NCBI RefSeq assembly: GCF_003325475.1 | Contig: NZ_CP029495.1 | Span: forward strand, 2,108,001-2,172,000 | Length of the DNA: 64,000 bases | Direction of reading: 5' to 3' | Origin: Chromobacterium phragmitis | GTDB lineage: Bacteria > Pseudomonadota > Gammaproteobacteria > Burkholderiales > Chromobacteriaceae | Part shown: positions 41,835 through 50,714 of the stretch, in pieces | Layout: each line of letters opens with the position of its first letter | Numbering within the stretch: the stretch's first letter is position 1 | The notes under the pieces: generated by a model | Told to the model about the DNA's origin: nothing | The model's input: only the letters and a program-made list of their open reading frames with translations | Database searches by the model: none | Program-made: the position numbers and the translations under genes

Positions 41835-43307
41835 TCATGCGATGGGCTCGTCCAGCGGATGGTAAGGCTGGGCATGGCAGACGCGGTTGCGGCCGCCTTG
41901 CTTGGCGGCGTACAGCGCGAGGTCGGCGCGGGCGACCGCCGCCTCCAGCGTCTCCGGCGGCAGCCATTGGCACAACCCTATGCTGATGGTGATTGTCAGC
42001 GCTTGGCCCGATGCGTTCATCACGTGGCGGGCGACGATGTTGCGCAGCCGCTCGGCCAGCGCGTCATCCTCGCCGTGGCTGGTGACCAGCGCGACGAATT
42101 CCTCGCCGCCCCAGCGTATCAGCAGGTCGCCGCCGCGCAGCTGGGTGCGCAACAGCTCGGCGATTTCGCGCAGCACTTGGTCGCCCACCTGATGGCCGTG
42201 CTTGTCGTTGACCTGCTTGAAGTGGTCGATGTCTATCATCAGCAGCTGGGGCTCGGCGCTGGCGCGCTGGCAGGCGCGCAGCCATCCCGGCAGCAGTTCC
42301 ATAAAGGCCAGGCGGTTCAGACAACCGGTCAGCGGATCGGTGGTGGCCATCTGCCGCATCCGCTGCTGGTGGTGCTGCAAGGTGGCCACCACCGCGATCA
42401 GCACCAGCAGCAGGATGGCGGTGTTGATGGCCAGATTGATCTGCAGCGCGGCGTGCAGCGGCTGCAAGGCGCGGGTTTCGTTCTGCTCCACCAGCAAGTG
42501 CCAGCCCAGTTCCGGCAACAGGCGGCTGGTCAGCAGGTAGCGATTGCCGTCGCGGCTGTATTCCAGCTTTTGCGGCTCGGCTCCGCCGGCGAGGATGGCG
42601 GAGGCCAGATCGCCCAGACCGGGCTGCTCGGCCAGCTTGCGCGGCGCGGCGCCTGAGCTGTCCAGCACGATGCGCCCGCTTTGATCGATGAAGTAGATGC
42701 GGCGCTGGAAGCGTTGTTCGTGCGCGGCCAGCTGCGCGCTCAGCTCCATCTGCGGCAGACCGACGCCGATCACGCCCAGCAGCTTGCCTTTGCCATCCAG
42801 CATCCGGTGGTTGATGAACAAGGTGGTCTTGCCGCCATTGGTCATGTCCTCGTCCAGCGCGATGTCGTAGGCTTGTTTGGTCTGGCGGCTATGGAAATAC
42901 CAGCGATCCTCCCGGTCGGCGGGCGACACGGTTTTCAGCACGCCGCCGGCGTAGTAGTAGCGGTGGGTGGATTCGGACACCAGAAAGCTGCCGGTGATGC
43001 CGTAACGGCCGTTGATGGCCGCCAGGTAGCGAGCGACGCGATCGGGGGCGCGCTCGCCTTCTTTCAGCCAGTCCAGCAGGAAGGTGTCGTTGGCCATCAG
43101 CGAGGCGACGGACAGCGGGCGCAGTATGCTTTTGTCTATCTCGGAAAAGATGGTGTCGCCGGTCAGCGGCAGGCCTTGTTCGACGATGCCGTGGCGGATG
43201 TCCTGGCTGCCCTGCTGATAGTACAGGCCGGCGTTGACGACGATGCCGGCCAGCAACAGCAAGGCGACGATGATGGCCAGTCGGTAGCGAGAGAATGGGC
43301 CGGACAC
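41835..43307 (-). CDS. Membrane diguanylate cyclase with periplasmic sensor (dCache-like)
   Basis: A 490-residue protein: membrane helix at about 8-30, a large periplasmic sensor domain (about 35-285, with YYYAGGVLKTVSPADREDRWYF and GVIGVGLPQMEL, typical of dCache domains), a second helix (INTAILLLVLIAVVATL), and a C-terminal GGDEF domain with LTGCLNRLAFMELL and the active RWGGEEF at about 400-404. An RxxD inhibitory site (RGGD) lies five residues before GGEEF, so product inhibition by cyclic-di-GMP is likely. Ligand unknown. Confidence 0.93.
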   Translation of the reverse strand: MSGPFSRYRLAIIVALLLLAGIVVNAGLYYQQGSQDIRHGIVEQGLPLTGDTIFSEIDKSILRPLSVASLMANDTFLLDWLKEGERAPDRVARYLAAINGRYGITGSFLVSESTHRYYYAGGVLKTVSPADREDRWYFHSRQTKQAYDIALDEDMTNGGKTTLFINHRMLDGKGKLLGVIGVGLPQMELSAQLAAHEQRFQRRIYFIDQSGRIVLDSSGAAPRKLAEQPGLGDLASAILAGGAEPQKLEYSRDGNRYLLTSRLLPELGWHLLVEQNETRALQPLHAALQINLAINTAILLLVLIAVVATLQHHQQRMRQMATTDPLTGCLNRLAFMELLPGWLRACQRASAEPQLLMIDIDHFKQVNDKHGHQVGDQVLREIAELLRTQLRGGDLLIRWGGEEFVALVTSHGEDDALAERLRNIVARHVMNASGQALTITISIGLCQWLPPETLEAAVARADLALYAAKQGGRNRVCHAQPYHPLDEPIA

Positions 43308-43523
43308 GGCAGCCTTTCCGCGTGGTAAGTACTTACACTATTGAAGATAGGCGCTGGAAGGGCGCGCGTCATTGCCGCTTGCGGGAGCCGGCCTCGGCGA
43401 GACCGGCCGTTCGCGGTCGCGTCGAGGCTGGAAGGGGGCGTAACGGTCGGCGTGCGGCGGCATGGTCGGGCGCTCCGTGGAGAAGGCCGACAATGTAACA
43501 CGCCGAATATGGCTTTGCGATTT

Positions 43524-44321
43524 TCAGGCGCGGATCGGAATGTAGAGTTCGGTCAGCGAATCGGGATGGTCCGGCGCCAGGAAGCGCTCGTCCATGTATT
43601 CGAACTCTATGCCCTCGGCGGCTTCCAGCCCGGCCGCCGGCAGCCAGCTGCCGTGGATGGCCTGGAAGGTGGCGGGCAGGCCGCTGACCGGGCCGACGTG
43701 GCGGAAGCGGGCGTAACGCTGGGCCGGCACCTCCACGGCGGCCATGCCGTCCGGCACCGGCGCGTCAGGCGGGCTTTGCAGCGCGGCCAGGTAGCGCCAG
43801 CCGCCGTCCGGCAAGGGCTGGCACAGGCCGTAGCTGCCGCCGGGACGGGCGTCGGCGATTTCATGCTCGCGTTGCAGGAAGCGTTGCCACAGGGCCGGGA
43901 TGTCGCCTTCGTCCTGAGGGCTCCAGGCGAGGCCGACGACGCGGAAGGCGGGCAAGATGACGATTTCAGGCGTTTGCATGGCGGTCTGGCTCCATTCGGG
44001 TTGGTCGAGTCGGCGCTGAATGCGCGCGATCCGCTGCCGCCGCTCCTCGATTTCGCCCTGCAGCCGCGCGGCGTGTTCGCGCAGCGCTTGGCGCAGGGTT
44101 TCCTCATCGGCGCCGCGCAGCCGGGCGATGTCGTCCAGCGACAGGCCCAGCTCGCGCAGCATGACGATGCGGCCCAACTCGGCCACCTGCGCCGGCAGAT
44201 AGTAGCGGTAGCCGTTGCCGCGGCCGGTCAGGGCCGGGCTGAACAGGCCTATGCTGTCGTAATGGCGCAGCGTCTTGGTGCTGAGGCCGTGGCAGCGGGC
44301 AAGTTGTCCGATGGTGAGCAT
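43524..44321 (-). CDS. MerR-family regulator with GyrI-like effector domain
   Basis: A 265-residue regulator. N-terminal MerR winged helix (MLTIGQLARCHGLSTKTLRHYDSIGLFSPALTGRGNGYRYY), a dimerisation coiled coil (EETLRQALREHAARLQGEIEERRQRIARIQRRL), and a C-terminal GyrI-like ligand-binding domain (ILPAFRVVGLAWSPQDEGDIPALWQRF ... YARFRHVGPVSGLPATFQAIHGSWLPAAG). This is the BmrR/BltR-like arrangement that senses small hydrophobic or cationic molecules. A matching operator lies just upstream. No efflux gene is adjacent, so autoregulation is the only visible target. Confidence 0.92.
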   Translation of the reverse strand: MLTIGQLARCHGLSTKTLRHYDSIGLFSPALTGRGNGYRYYLPAQVAELGRIVMLRELGLSLDDIARLRGADEETLRQALREHAARLQGEIEERRQRIARIQRRLDQPEWSQTAMQTPEIVILPAFRVVGLAWSPQDEGDIPALWQRFLQREHEIADARPGGSYGLCQPLPDGGWRYLAALQSPPDAPVPDGMAAVEVPAQRYARFRHVGPVSGLPATFQAIHGSWLPAAGLEAAEGIEFEYMDERFLAPDHPDSLTELYIPIRA

Positions 44322-44357
44322 GAGTCGTGGATGGCGGGTGCGGATGGAGCCAGTGTG

Positions 44358-44380
44358 GACCTTGCCCCTGGGGCAAGGTC
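44358..44380 (-). promoter_or_regulatory. MerR-type operator/promoter
   Basis: A perfect 23-nt dyad, GACCTTGCCCC and GGGGCAAGGTC around one central base, overlapping a TTGACC -35 on the minus strand (44382-44377). The following -10 would be about 19 bp away, the long spacer typical of MerR-controlled promoters, though CACACT is a weak -10. It lies 37 bp from the start of the MerR gene, so it is very probably its own operator. Confidence 0.75.
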
Positions 44381-44384
44381 AAGG

Positions 44385-44412
44385 CCGGCCTCCTCCGTCA
44401 GGAGGAAGCCGG
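44385..44412 (-). terminator. Possible terminator after the FAD/Fe-S dehydrogenase
   Basis: A 12-bp stem with one mismatch (CCGGCcTCCTCC / GGAGGAaGCCGG) and a 4-nt loop, 9 bp after the minus-strand dehydrogenase stop. No T-tract follows, so it may be a 3'-end hairpin only. Confidence 0.4.
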
Positions 44413-44420
44413 ACGCGCGT

Positions 44421-47400
44421 TTACAACAAGACTCTTTCGACGCCGCCGTCGCGGGCGCGGGCCACGTATTCCGGCAGCCAGTTTTCGCCCAGAACATGGC
44501 GGGCGATTTCCACCACGATGTAGTCGGCCTCGGTGCCGGTGTCGTCGTTGTAGCGCGACAGACCCTGCAGGCAGGACGGGCAGGAGGTCAGGATCTTCAC
44601 CGGCTTGGCCGGCGGCTGGCCGCCGGTCAGCGCCGCCAGGTTGTTGTGGATTTCTTCCTCCTTGCGCGCGCGCACCTGGGTGGAAATGTCCGGCCGGCTG
44701 GCGGCGAAGGTGCCGGCCTCGCCGCAGCAGCGGTCGGTCAGCGGCACGCCGCCGCCCATCAGCTCGTTGACTACCTTGAGCGGCTGGTGGGTCTTCATCG
44801 GCGTGTGGCAGGGGTCGTGGTACAGATACTGCTGGCCGGAGATGCCGTCCAGCTTCACGCCCTTCTCCATCAGGTATTCATGGATGTCGATGACGCGGCA
44901 GCCGGGGAAGATGTCCTCGAAGCGGTAGTGCGCCAGCTGGTCGAAACAGGTGCCGCAGCTGACCACCACGGTCTTGATGTCCAGATAGTTCAGCGTGTTG
45001 GCCACGCGGTGGAACAGCACCCGGTTCTCGGTGGTGATGGCGTCGCCCTTGTCCTGATAGCCGGCGCTGGTCTGCGGGTAGCCGCAGCACAGGTAGCCCG
45101 GCGGCAGCACGGTCTGCGCGCCGACATGCCACAGCATGGCCTGGGTGGCGAGGCCCACCTGGCTGAACAGCCGCTCCGAGCCGCAGCCGGGGAAGTAGAA
45201 CACCGCCTCGGCGTCTTCGGCCGCCTTGGGGTTGCGGATCACCGGCACCACGTGCGGATCTTCCACGTCCAGCAGCGCGCGCGCGGTTTTTTTCGGCAGG
45301 CCGCCCGGCATCGGCCGGTTGATGAAATGGATCACCTGCTGCTTGATCGGCGCCGGGCCGACGGTGGACGGCGGCTGCTTCTTCTGGCCGCCGATCAACC
45401 CAAGCCGCTTGCCGAACTGGTTGCCCAGGCGCTGCGCCTTGTAGCCGACGCCGACCAAGCCGGCGCGTATCGTCTTGACCGTGGCCGGGTCCTTGGCGGT
45501 GAGGAAGGCCATGCCCAGCGCGGTGCCGGGGTTGAACTTCTTCTTGCCGGCCTTGCGCAGGAAGTTGCGCATGGCCACCGACACATCGCCGAAGTCTATC
45601 TTCACCGGGCAGGGCTTGACGCAGCGGTGGCACACCGTGCAGTGGTCGGCCACGTCGGACAGCTCCTCGAAGTGCTTCAGGCTGACGCCGCGGCGGGTCT
45701 GTTCTTCGTACAGGAAGGCCTCGGTCAAGAGGCCGACGCCGAGTATCTTGTTGCGCGGGCTGTACAGCAGATTGGCGCGCGGCACGTGGGTGGAGCACAC
45801 CGGCTTGCACTTGCCGCAGCGCAGGCAGTCCTTGATCGAGTTGTTGATCTCGCCGATGTCGGACTGCTCCAGGATCAGCGACTCCGCGCCCAGCAGAGAG
45901 AACGACGGCGTGTAGGCCAGCGCCAGGTCCGCGCCCGGCAAGAGCTTGCCGCGGTTGAAGTGGCCGTTGGGATCCACCTGTTGCTTGTAGGCGCGGAACG
46001 GGCCGATTTCGTCGTCGCTGAGGAATTCCAGCTTGGTGATGCCGATGCCGTGCTCGCCGGAGATGACGCCGCCCAGCGAGCGGGCCAGCGCCATGATGCG
46101 CACCACCGCCTGGTGGGCGGTTTGCAGCATGCGGTAGTTGTCGGAGTTGACCGGCAGGTTGGTGTGGACGTTGCCGTCGCCGGCGTGCATGTGCAGCGCC
46201 ACGAACACGCGGCCGCGCAGCACGTGCTGCTGCAGCTCGCGGATGGCGGCGCGGATGCCGGCGGCGGCGGCGCCGGAGAAGATCTGTTCCAGCTCGGCCA
46301 GCACTTCGCGTTTCCAGCTGACGCGCAGGACGAAATCGCGCAGCGCGTGGAACACGGTGTCCGGTTGGGCGGCGCGGTCTTCCAGCGGCGCGTCCGGCCA
46401 GCGGGCGGCGTATTCGTGGAAGGGCGCGTCCATATGATCCAGCAGCCATTGCCAGCGGTCGCGGTTGACGGCCAGCATGGACAGCGCGGCGGCGCGGCGG
46501 TCGCCGATCAGCTCTTCCGACGGCAGGTTGGTGTCCATCTTGTCCACCGGCAGCCGGCCGTGGAAGTACTCGGTCAGCGTGTCCAGCAGCTCGATCTTGT
46601 TGGCGATCGACAGTTCGATATTGATGCGTTCGATGCCGTCGCTGTAATCGCCGAGGCGCGGCAGCGGGATCACCACGTCCTCGTTGATCTTGAAGGCGTT
46701 GGTGTGCTTGGCGATGGCCGCGGTGCGGCTGCGGTCCAGCCAGAAGGTCTTGCGCGCCTCCGGCGTCACCGCGATGAAGCCTTCGCCGTGGCGGGCGTTG
46801 GCGATGCGCACCACCTGGCTGGCGGCTTCGGCCACCGCGTTTTCGTCGTCGGAGACGATGTCGGCGATCAGCACCATCTTGGGCCGGCCCTTGCTCTTGG
46901 CCTTGGTGGCGTAGCCGACGGCGCGCACATAGCGCCAGTCCAGGTGTTCCAGGCCGGCCAGCTGCACGCCGGCCGCAAGGCAAGCGCCGCCGGGCTTGAA
47001 CAGGTCGGTGATCTCGACGATGGCCGGCGTGGCCTCGGCCACGGTGCCGAAGAACTCCAGGCACACGGTGCGGGTGTGTTTCGGCATCTTGTGCAATACG
47101 AAGCGGGCGCTGGTGATGATGCCGTCGCAGCCTTCCTTCTGCACGCCGGGCAGGCCGGCCAGGAATTTGTCGGTGACGTCCTTGCCCAGGCCCACCTTGC
47201 GGAAGGCGCTGCCGGGAATGACCAGGTCGCGGCTGTCCAGCACGGTCTGGCCGTCGTCGGCCAAGCGCGACACGCGAAAGCGGGCTTCGGCCACATCGTG
47301 GATCTTGCCGTAGTTGTGGCCGATGCGTTCCACCAGCCGCCAGTGGCCGTCCGGGTCCACCATCTTCCAGCTGGCCAGATTATCCAGCGTGGTGCCCCAC

Positions 47401-48275
47401 AGCACGGCTTTCTTGCCGCCGGCGTTCATCGCGATGTTGCCGCCGATACAGGAGGCCTCGGCCGAAGTCGGGTCCACCGCGAACACCAGGCCGGCGGCCG
47501 CCGCGGCTTCGGACACGCGGGCGGTGACCACGCCGGCGCCGCAGGAGATGGTGGCGCGCGGGCCCGAGAGCCCCGGCAGCTCGATGTGCTCGACGCCTAG
47601 GTGGCGATCCAGCTTTTCGGTGTTGATCACCGCGCTCATCCGGTCCAGCGGCACCGCGCCGCCGGTGTAGCCGGTGCCGCCGCCGCGCGGGATGATGGTC
47701 AAGCCCAGCTCGATGCAGGCGCGCACCAGCGGCGCCATTTCTTCTTCGCTGTCCGGGCTCAGCACCACGAACGGGTACTCCACGCGCCAGTCGGTGGCGT
47801 CGGTGACGTGGGCGACGCGCGACAGGCCGTCGAACAGGATGTTGTCGCGGCGGGTCAACCGGCCCAGCCGCTTCAGCACGCGGGCGCGCAGTCCGCGGGT
47901 TTCGTCGAATTGGCGCTCGAATTCGGCCACCGCCTCGCGCGCGGCGGCGATCATGCGCTGCACCTTGTCGTTGCCGTCGCGGCGTTTTTCGATTTCGGAC
48001 AGGCGGTGGCGCATGGCTTCCACCAGCGCGGACAGACGCTTGGGGTTGTCCAGCAGGTCGTCCACCAGATAGGGGTTGCGGTCCACCACCCAGATGTCGC
48101 CCAGCACCTCGAACAGCATCCGCGCGGAGCGGCCGGTCTTGCGCTCGCCGCGCAATGCATCCAGCAATTGCCACATCGGCTCGCCCAGCAGGCGGATGAC
48201 GATTTCACGGTCGGAATACGAGGTGTAGTTGTACGGGATCTCCCGCAATCGCTGTTCGCTGGTGATGGCTGTCAT
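44421..48275 (-). CDS. Large FAD-linked/Fe-S oxidoreductase (DUF3683; D-lactate/2-hydroxyacid dehydrogenase-like)
   Basis: A 1284-residue multidomain enzyme. Order: an N-terminal DUF3683 region (about 1-140); an FAD-binding_4 domain (PRGGGTGYTGGAVP, VFAVDPTSAEASCIGGNIAMNAGG); the FAD-linked oxidase C-terminal domain with HMHAGDGNVHTNLPVN and GEHGIGITK; a 4Fe-4S module (CLRCGKCKPVCS, CTVCHRCVKPCP); and two cysteine-rich CCG domains (CCGYPQTSAG, CCGEAGTFAASRP). This fuses the parts of a membrane-linked dehydrogenase such as glycolate oxidase GlcDEF into one chain. Oxidation of D-lactate or a similar 2-hydroxyacid is likely; the substrate is not proved. Confidence 0.88.
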   Translation of the reverse strand: MTAITSEQRLREIPYNYTSYSDREIVIRLLGEPMWQLLDALRGERKTGRSARMLFEVLGDIWVVDRNPYLVDDLLDNPKRLSALVEAMRHRLSEIEKRRDGNDKVQRMIAAAREAVAEFERQFDETRGLRARVLKRLGRLTRRDNILFDGLSRVAHVTDATDWRVEYPFVVLSPDSEEEMAPLVRACIELGLTIIPRGGGTGYTGGAVPLDRMSAVINTEKLDRHLGVEHIELPGLSGPRATISCGAGVVTARVSEAAAAAGLVFAVDPTSAEASCIGGNIAMNAGGKKAVLWGTTLDNLASWKMVDPDGHWRLVERIGHNYGKIHDVAEARFRVSRLADDGQTVLDSRDLVIPGSAFRKVGLGKDVTDKFLAGLPGVQKEGCDGIITSARFVLHKMPKHTRTVCLEFFGTVAEATPAIVEITDLFKPGGACLAAGVQLAGLEHLDWRYVRAVGYATKAKSKGRPKMVLIADIVSDDENAVAEAASQVVRIANARHGEGFIAVTPEARKTFWLDRSRTAAIAKHTNAFKINEDVVIPLPRLGDYSDGIERINIELSIANKIELLDTLTEYFHGRLPVDKMDTNLPSEELIGDRRAAALSMLAVNRDRWQWLLDHMDAPFHEYAARWPDAPLEDRAAQPDTVFHALRDFVLRVSWKREVLAELEQIFSGAAAAGIRAAIRELQQHVLRGRVFVALHMHAGDGNVHTNLPVNSDNYRMLQTAHQAVVRIMALARSLGGVISGEHGIGITKLEFLSDDEIGPFRAYKQQVDPNGHFNRGKLLPGADLALAYTPSFSLLGAESLILEQSDIGEINNSIKDCLRCGKCKPVCSTHVPRANLLYSPRNKILGVGLLTEAFLYEEQTRRGVSLKHFEELSDVADHCTVCHRCVKPCPVKIDFGDVSVAMRNFLRKAGKKKFNPGTALGMAFLTAKDPATVKTIRAGLVGVGYKAQRLGNQFGKRLGLIGGQKKQPPSTVGPAPIKQQVIHFINRPMPGGLPKKTARALLDVEDPHVVPVIRNPKAAEDAEAVFYFPGCGSERLFSQVGLATQAMLWHVGAQTVLPPGYLCCGYPQTSAGYQDKGDAITTENRVLFHRVANTLNYLDIKTVVVSCGTCFDQLAHYRFEDIFPGCRVIDIHEYLMEKGVKLDGISGQQYLYHDPCHTPMKTHQPLKVVNELMGGGVPLTDRCCGEAGTFAASRPDISTQVRARKEEEIHNNLAALTGGQPPAKPVKILTSCPSCLQGLSRYNDDTGTEADYIVVEIARHVLGENWLPEYVARARDGGVERVLL

Positions 48276-48438
48276 GTGTCCGCAAGCTTTGATTCTTTAG
48301 AGGAATGCCTGCCAGTGTAGCCCAATTGTTGCGATGCGAAAAACCCAAACGGTATGGGGTTTTGCCTCTCGACCTGAAGAATTTTGAAATGAGGGATTTT
48401 GTCTGACAGCCAGGCGGCGGCGCGCCGGGCGATTGGGA

Positions 48439-49413
48439 TCAGCGCGGGGAGAGCGCGGCGGCCAGGCGCACAGCCTCCAGCAGGCTGCCCGGATCGGCGC
48501 GGCCGCTGCCGGCCAGGTCGAGCGCGGTGCCGTGGTCGACCGAGGTGCGGACGATGGGCAGGCCCAGCGTGATGTTGACGCCTGCGCCGAAGCTGGCGTG
48601 CTTGAGCACCGGCAGGCCCTGGTCATGGTACATCGCCAGCACCGCGTCGGCCTGGGCCAGCTTGTCGGGATTGAACAGCGTGTCGGCCGGCAGCGGGCCG
48701 ATCAGATTGATGCCTTCGGCGCGCAGCGCGTCCAGCGCCGGCTCGATGATGTCGATTTCCTCGCGGCCCATGTGGCCGCCTTCTCCTGCGTGCGGGTTGA
48801 GGCCGGCCACCAGGATGCGCGGCTTGGCGATGCCGAACTTGCGGGTGAGGTCGGCGTGCAGGATGTGGATCACCTCGTCCAGCAGCGGCGCGGCGATCGC
48901 GTCGGCGACGTCGCGCAAGGGCAGATGGGTGGTGGCCAGCGCGACGCGCATGCCGCCGCCGGCCAGCATCATCACCACTTTTTTCGTCCCGGTGCGTTCC
49001 GCCAGGTATTCGGTGTGGCCGGTGAAGGGCACGCCGGCTTCGTTGATCACGCCCTTGTGCACCGGCGCGGTGACCATGGCGGCGAATTCGCCGGCCAGGC
49101 AGCCGTCTATGGCCGCGTCCAGCGTGTTCAGCACGTAGCGGCCGTTGGCTGGATTCAGCTTGCCGGCTTCCGCCGGGGCGGCCAGCGGCATGTGCAGCAC
49201 CTCCAGCGCGCCGGCGGGCGCCGGCTGGCCGGCGCGGTAGTCGGCTAGCTCCGTCTCCAGGCCCAGCGCCGCGGCGCGCCCGGCCAGCAGGCCGCGGTCG
49301 GCGATCGCCACGCAGCGGACCTCCGGTGCCAAGGCCGGCAGCCGCAAGACCAGATCGGGGCCGATGCCGGCCGGCTCGCCGGCGGTGACGGCCAACACGG
49401 GCCTGTCAGCCAT
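48439..49413 (-). CDS. pdxA: 4-hydroxythreonine-4-phosphate dehydrogenase
   Basis: Acts in pyridoxal phosphate synthesis (DXP-dependent route), oxidising 4-phosphohydroxy-L-threonine. The 324-residue protein begins MADRPVLAVTAGEPAGIGPDLVL and shows TAPVHKGVINEAGVPFTGHTEYLAERT, GLNPHAGEGGHMGREEIDIIEPALD, and MYHDQGLPVLKHASFGAGVN, with the metal-binding histidines. Its ATG overlaps the surA stop by one base (TGATG), so it is coupled to surA, the classic lptD-surA-pdxA order. Confidence 0.97.
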   Translation of the reverse strand: MADRPVLAVTAGEPAGIGPDLVLRLPALAPEVRCVAIADRGLLAGRAAALGLETELADYRAGQPAPAGALEVLHMPLAAPAEAGKLNPANGRYVLNTLDAAIDGCLAGEFAAMVTAPVHKGVINEAGVPFTGHTEYLAERTGTKKVVMMLAGGGMRVALATTHLPLRDVADAIAAPLLDEVIHILHADLTRKFGIAKPRILVAGLNPHAGEGGHMGREEIDIIEPALDALRAEGINLIGPLPADTLFNPDKLAQADAVLAMYHDQGLPVLKHASFGAGVNITLGLPIVRTSVDHGTALDLAGSGRADPGSLLEAVRLAAALSPR

Positions 49414-50702
49414 CACTTCTCGTCCAGGTGTTCTTCGACGAAGGCGGAGTCGCGCAACTGGCGCACCCAGTCGGTGTAGGCTTGCTCCATTTTGCGCGCG
49501 CGGATCTGCTGCTTGACCGCCATCTTTTCATGATCGCTGGACACGTCCTGATTGCGCTTGCCCTCCACCAGGATCAGGTGCCAGCCGAACGGCGTGCGCA
49601 CCGGCTGCGACACTTGGCCTATGGGCAGAGATACCATGGCTTTCTCGAATTCCGGCACCAGATCGCCCAGGTTGACCCAGCCCAGATCGCCGCCTTTGGC
49701 GTTGCTGCCGTCTTCCGAGTACAGCTTGGCCATGTCGGCGAATTTGGCGCCGCGCATGATGCGGTCGCGCACTTGGTCGATGCGGGCTTTGGCGTCGGAC
49801 TCGGACACCGCCTCGTTGGTGCGGATCAGGATGTGGCGCGGATGGTATTGCTCCACCATCATCGGCGCGCCGCCGCTGCGCTTGTCGACCAGCTTGAAGA
49901 TGAAGAAGCCTTGCTGGGTGCGGATCACATCGGTGTCGGCGCCGGTTTTCATTTGTTCCAGCATCTGCACGAATTCCGGCGGCAGCGAGGTGGCCGGGCG
50001 CCAGCCCATGTCGCCGCCCTTGAGCGCGTTGGGCGCGTCGGAATAGGCGGCCGAAACCTTGGCGAAGGGCTGGCCGGCGGCCAGCTCGGCCTGGGCCTTG
50101 TGCACCTTCTGCGACAACGCGTCGATCTGCTTGGCGTCGGCGCGCTCCGGCACGGCGACCAGAATGCTGGCCAGGTGGTATTCGGTGCGGTTGGCGCTTT
50201 GGGCGCTCTTCAGCGCCTGCTCCACTTCGTTGTCGCTGACCGAAACCTTGGACGCCACTTCGCTGTCTCGCAGGCGGGCGATGGTCAGCTCGCGGCGGAT
50301 GTCGCCGCGCAGGCGGTCCATGGTGATGCCGTCCTTGGCCAGTTGGGCTTTCAGGCCCGCCTCGCTCAGCTTGTTTTGCTTGGCGAGGTTGGCCACCGCC
50401 TGGTCGACGGCCTCGTCGTCTATCTTCAGGCCGCCGCTGGCCGCGTACTGCAGCTGCACTTCTTCCGTGATCATCTGCTCCAGCACCTGGCGCTCCAGCA
50501 CGTCGCGCGCCGGCGGCGCGACTTTCTGCGCCTCCAGTTGCTTGATCGCGTCGTTGACGCGCGTCTGCAGCTCCTGCCAGGTGATCACGTTTTTGTTGAC
50601 CACGGCGACGATGCGATCCACTTCGCGTACCGGGGTGACGGGGGCCGCCAGCGCGGTATGCATCACGCTGGCGGTCAACAGGGCAAGCAGAGTCTTTTTC
50701 AT
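49413..50702 (-). CDS. surA: Periplasmic chaperone/peptidyl-prolyl isomerase SurA
   Basis: Escorts outer-membrane proteins through the periplasm. The 429-residue protein has a signal peptide (MKKTLLALLTASVMHTALA), a SurA_N chaperone domain (VREVDRIVAVVNKNVITWQEL), and two parvulin domains (starting near residues 175 and 288: EYHLASILVAVPERA... and YHPRHILIRTNEA... GGDLGWVNLGDLVPEF). It lies 12 bp downstream of lptD, whose product is a SurA client. Confidence 0.96.
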   Translation of the reverse strand: MKKTLLALLTASVMHTALAAPVTPVREVDRIVAVVNKNVITWQELQTRVNDAIKQLEAQKVAPPARDVLERQVLEQMITEEVQLQYAASGGLKIDDEAVDQAVANLAKQNKLSEAGLKAQLAKDGITMDRLRGDIRRELTIARLRDSEVASKVSVSDNEVEQALKSAQSANRTEYHLASILVAVPERADAKQIDALSQKVHKAQAELAAGQPFAKVSAAYSDAPNALKGGDMGWRPATSLPPEFVQMLEQMKTGADTDVIRTQQGFFIFKLVDKRSGGAPMMVEQYHPRHILIRTNEAVSESDAKARIDQVRDRIMRGAKFADMAKLYSEDGSNAKGGDLGWVNLGDLVPEFEKAMVSLPIGQVSQPVRTPFGWHLILVEGKRNQDVSSDHEKMAVKQQIRARKMEQAYTDWVRQLRDSAFVEEHLDEK

Positions 50703-50714
50703 GGTCAGGCTTTG

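Noticed and set aside
43341..47600. A plus-strand open frame of 1419 codons
   Set aside because: Antisense to the MerR regulator and the FAD/Fe-S dehydrogenase, both with many family motifs. Its composition is that of a GC-rich shadow.
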